A program made the position numbers and the translations under genes. This document shows positions 6,460 to 7,985 of a DNA stretch of 7,985 nt, in pieces (position 1 is the first letter of the stretch; each line of letters begins with the position of its first letter). The stretch comes from CAZXVU01 sp964644465 (GTDB lineage: Bacteria > Chlamydiota > Chlamydiia > Chlamydiales > SM23-39), in contig CAZXVU010000100.1 of NCBI GenBank assembly GCA_964644465.1, positions 1 through 7,985 of the forward strand, read 5' to 3'. The notes beneath the pieces are model-generated. The model saw only the letters and a list, made by a program, of their open reading frames with translations. It was not told where the DNA came from and did not search any database.

Positions 6460-7332
6460 ATGAAAAAAGAAAAGTTCGATATTGCTCTTGTGCGCAGATT
6501 AGTGGCTGACCAGTTTCCGCAATGGAAAGATCTTCCTATCCGGCCTGTTGCTCTCAGCGGATGGGACAATAGAACTTTTCATCTCGGCGATCAGATGCTG
6601 GTGCGCATGCCAAGCGCTGCGGAATATGCAGCCCAAGTGGAAAAGGAAAATCATTGGCTCCCAAAATTGGCGCCAAAGCTGCCCCTGCAGTTTCCTGCGC
6701 CTTTGGCCATCGGAGAGCCAGCCTTTGGCTATCCTTGGAAATGGTCTATTTATCGCTGGCTTGAGGGCGAGCCAGCTTCGTCTGCACAAATAACCGATCT
6801 GTGTGAATTCGCAACAAGCCTCGCGCAATTTTTGATCGCACTAGAAAGCATCGATACCAAAAATGGGCCATTGCCAGGACCTCATAGTTTCTATCGCGGA
6901 GGGGCTCTAACGATCTACGATGTTGAGACAAGGGAGGCAATCAGGGCTCTGCAAGGCAAGATCGATGTCAAAACTGCAACCGAAGTTTGGGAAACGGCGC
7001 TTGCGACTCGCTGGCACGGTTCTCCGGTGTGGGTTCATGGCGATATGAGCGCTGGCAATCTGCTTGTGAAAAAAGGAAAGCTTTGCGCTGTCATCGATTT
7101 CGGACAACTGTCGGTTGGCGACCCTGCCTGCGATCTGGCGATTGCCTGGACCATGTTCAAAGGAGAAAGCCGGAAAGTCTTCCGCAAAATGCTTCCGCTC
7201 GATGAGGGTACATGGGCACGGGGCCGCGCGTGGACTTTATGGAAGGCCTTGATCGTCGCCGCTGGGCTCACTGAAACAAACACGATCGAAGGCGAACAAT
7301 GTTGGTGCATTATTGATGAAGTGCTTACTTAG
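6460..7332 (+). CDS. Aminoglycoside phosphotransferase (APH)-family small-molecule kinase
   Basis: This 290-residue protein is full length for the APH/choline-kinase fold and would be cytosolic, transferring the gamma-phosphate of ATP to a hydroxyl on a small molecule. The N lobe has GWDNRTFHLG (34-43) as the nucleotide loop and LVRMP (47-51), where Arg49 takes the usual ATP-contacting basic position. The hinge is IYRWLEGE (97-104). The catalytic loop is WVHGDMSAGNLLV (191-203), with Asp195 as the expected base and Asn200 as a metal ligand. VIDFGQLSVGDPACDLA (211-227) gives the metal-binding Asp213 and the family's DPACDLA signature. All key residues are intact. The substrate cannot be read from the sequence: relatives include antibiotic kinases and many housekeeping or unassigned kinases. 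The ATG has GGGG 8 bases upstream. It is divergent from the exoprotein gene and by eye slightly richer in G+C than its surroundings, so acquisition by transfer is possible but unproved. Confidence 0.9.
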   Translation: MKKEKFDIALVRRLVADQFPQWKDLPIRPVALSGWDNRTFHLGDQMLVRMPSAAEYAAQVEKENHWLPKLAPKLPLQFPAPLAIGEPAFGYPWKWSIYRWLEGEPASSAQITDLCEFATSLAQFLIALESIDTKNGPLPGPHSFYRGGALTIYDVETREAIRALQGKIDVKTATEVWETALATRWHGSPVWVHGDMSAGNLLVKKGKLCAVIDFGQLSVGDPACDLAIAWTMFKGESRKVFRKMLPLDEGTWARGRAWTLWKALIVAAGLTETNTIEGEQCWCIIDEVLT

Positions 7333-7381
7333 AAGCTGTATCATCTCGCTACTTGTTTCGCATTGAATTCCCTAATAAAGA

Positions 7382-7442
7382 GATAAACTAGAGTTGTTCA
7401 ATAATTAATTATATATTGTTTATTTTGTGTTGTGATAAACTA
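7382..7442 (+). repeat. 9-base direct repeat GATAAACTA flanking a palindrome
   Basis: GATAAACTA occurs at 7382-7390 and again at 7434-7442, 52 bases apart start to start (about five helical turns). The second copy overlaps the -35 box and spacer of the promoter at 7430-7458. Between the copies lies the palindrome at 7401-7412. Paired regulator sites are one explanation; chance is possible in sequence of such low complexity. Confidence 0.45.
7401..7412. promoter_or_regulatory. 12-base perfect palindrome upstream of promoter
   Basis: ATAATTAATTAT reads the same on both strands. It ends 13 bases before the first -35 box at 7425, a position suited to a dimeric DNA-binding regulator or an AT-rich UP-type element. 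All bases are A or T, so the chance expectation is not negligible here. Confidence 0.35.
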
Positions 7443-7458
7443 ATTGATATAATATAAT
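7425..7458 (+). promoter_or_regulatory. Two overlapping sigma-70-type promoters, offset by 5 bases
   Basis: TTGTGT (7425-7430) is 17 bases from TATAAT (7448-7453), and TTGTGA (7430-7435) is 17 bases from a second TATAAT (7453-7458). Both -10 boxes are perfect consensus and both -35 boxes begin TTG. The 5-base shift arises because TTGTG and TATAA are each tandemly doubled. Transcription would begin near 7460-7466 and give a leader of about 20-25 bases before the GTG start at 7485. The flank 7381-7500 has 24 G or C in 120 bases (20%), which favours open-complex formation. Confidence 0.7.
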
Positions 7459-7484
7459 ATTTTTTACAATATAACGGAATTATC

Positions 7485-7985
7485 GTGAATAGCGTATCTA
7501 GTAATATAAATTATTTTAAATCATTCCTTCCAACGCCCATAAAGGCTGCCCTTGGAGCTGTTACTGTCGGGGCTATAGCCTATTTAGGGGGGATTCCGTT
7601 AGCCCTCACAACCATCGCTGCTTATGGCGGTTATTCATTAGCGGCACAAAGCTGTACAAACCGGGTAAAAACGGTTGAAAAAAACTTAAAAAAAGAGCTT
7701 TTTAAAAGATTGCCGCCAGGGCTCAAAGAAGAGATTTTGGCCGAGAGCAGAAAGGGGACGGTATCCAACGAGCAGATCGCTCAATTGCGGACAAATCCAA
7801 CGAGCTGGAAAGACATAGAAGAAATTCGGAGAATAGCGATCCGAGCCTGTCTTGAAGAAAAAATCAGTGAAAAGGAACTTGGCTATGTGATGCTCTGCGG
7901 GATGGCAATAGAGATGAAGGAAAAACTCCCTGGAATCGCTTTCATGGTATCTTCTCAGCAATCTGATGGAGTTGTAAAACAGATG
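7485..7985 (+). CDS. Unrecognised protein with N-terminal hydrophobic hairpin, Inc-like, 3' end missing
   Basis: The frame is open from a GTG at 7485 to the window end, giving 167 residues without a stop. An in-frame TAA lies about 24 bases upstream, and no ATG follows until residue 136, so GTG is the best start; the CGGA at 7475-7478 is a weak ribosome site. I do not recognise the family. Residues 1-14 are rich in Ser and Asn. Residues about 21-55 are hydrophobic with many Ala and Gly, in two lobes (AALGAVTVGAIAYLGG and LALTTIAAYGGYSLAA) split by Ile-Pro. From 60 on the chain is charged and probably helical (KNLKKELFKRL, KDIEEIRRIAIRACLEEKI), with a second milder hydrophobic patch at about 133-142. 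A bilobed hydrophobic segment near the N terminus followed by a soluble helical part is the layout of chlamydial inclusion-membrane (Inc) proteins exported by type III secretion. That role is inference. It has its own strong promoter. Confidence 0.75.
   Translation, partial: MNSVSSNINYFKSFLPTPIKAALGAVTVGAIAYLGGIPLALTTIAAYGGYSLAAQSCTNRVKTVEKNLKKELFKRLPPGLKEEILAESRKGTVSNEQIAQLRTNPTSWKDIEEIRRIAIRACLEEKISEKELGYVMLCGMAIEMKEKLPGIAFMVSSQQSDGVVKQM

Larger units (their letters stand above)
7333..7484. other. AT-rich intergenic region of 152 bases
   Basis: No coding frame, tRNA or recognisable RNA gene is seen here. The 5' part (7333-7380) is of ordinary composition and shows no convincing terminator for the phosphotransferase gene. 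The 3' part holds the direct repeat, palindrome and doubled promoter listed separately. The sharp fall to about 20% G+C starts near 7381. Confidence 0.6.

Noticed and set aside
7331..7353. Possible terminator stem AGAAGC / GCTACT after the kinase gene
   Set aside because: The stem is six pairs with an A-A mismatch and an 11-base loop, and only a short TGTTT follows, so it is too weak to call.
7686..7961. Open frame of 91 codons on the minus strand near the right end
   Set aside because: It opposes the frame starting at 7485, which has a clear promoter and a more plausible protein composition.
1..7985. CRISPR array, tRNA, rRNA or insertion sequence
   Set aside because: I saw no regularly spaced direct repeats at the DNA level, no cloverleaf-like segment, no rRNA sequence and no transposase or terminal inverted repeats in the window.

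Overview
The window most likely comes from a member of the phylum Chlamydiota, probably an environmental (Parachlamydiales-like) lineage rather than Chlamydia itself. The main reason is the pair of second type II topoisomerase genes at the left end. The subunit A protein carries the chlamydial GyrA_2-style run around its quinolone-site helix (HPHGDAPIYEAL) and around its active site (AAARYIETRLSPLARETLFN), which I recognise from memory. A very large filamentous-haemagglutinin-type exoprotein and a small candidate inclusion-membrane-type protein fit an intracellular, host-associated bacterium. Species cannot be fixed from this sequence.

Layout: (1) 1-342, the 3' end of a topoisomerase IV subunit B gene (parE, gyrB2), overlapping by 8 bases with (2) 335-2242, the complete subunit A gene (parC, gyrA2). 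These form a translationally coupled pair. (3) 2248-6378 on the minus strand, a convergent gene for a 1376-residue secreted beta-helical protein with a two-partner-secretion (TPS) N-terminal domain. The two genes meet with 5 bases between stop codons, and a hairpin spans both stops. (4) 6379-6459, an 81-base divergent intergenic region with an imperfect inverted repeat. (5) 6460-7332, an aminoglycoside-phosphotransferase-fold small-molecule kinase. (6) 7333-7484, a non-coding stretch whose 3' part is extremely AT-rich and holds two overlapping, near-consensus sigma-70-type promoters, a 12-base palindrome and a 9-base direct repeat. (7) 7485 to the window end, the start of an unrecognised gene (GTG start) with a hydrophobic double segment near its N terminus followed by a charged helical region, as in chlamydial Inc proteins.

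ParE and ParC would form one topoisomerase IV heterotetramer that decatenates chromosomes. The other three genes do not form an evident pathway with it. The exoprotein is predicted to be exported by Sec and then across the outer membrane by a TpsB-type transporter, but no such transporter gene is in the window. The most interesting parts are the exoprotein, with about 40-residue tandem repeats, 20 cysteines confined to its distal three quarters and an unrecognised C-terminal region, and the Inc-like gene with its unusual duplicated promoter.
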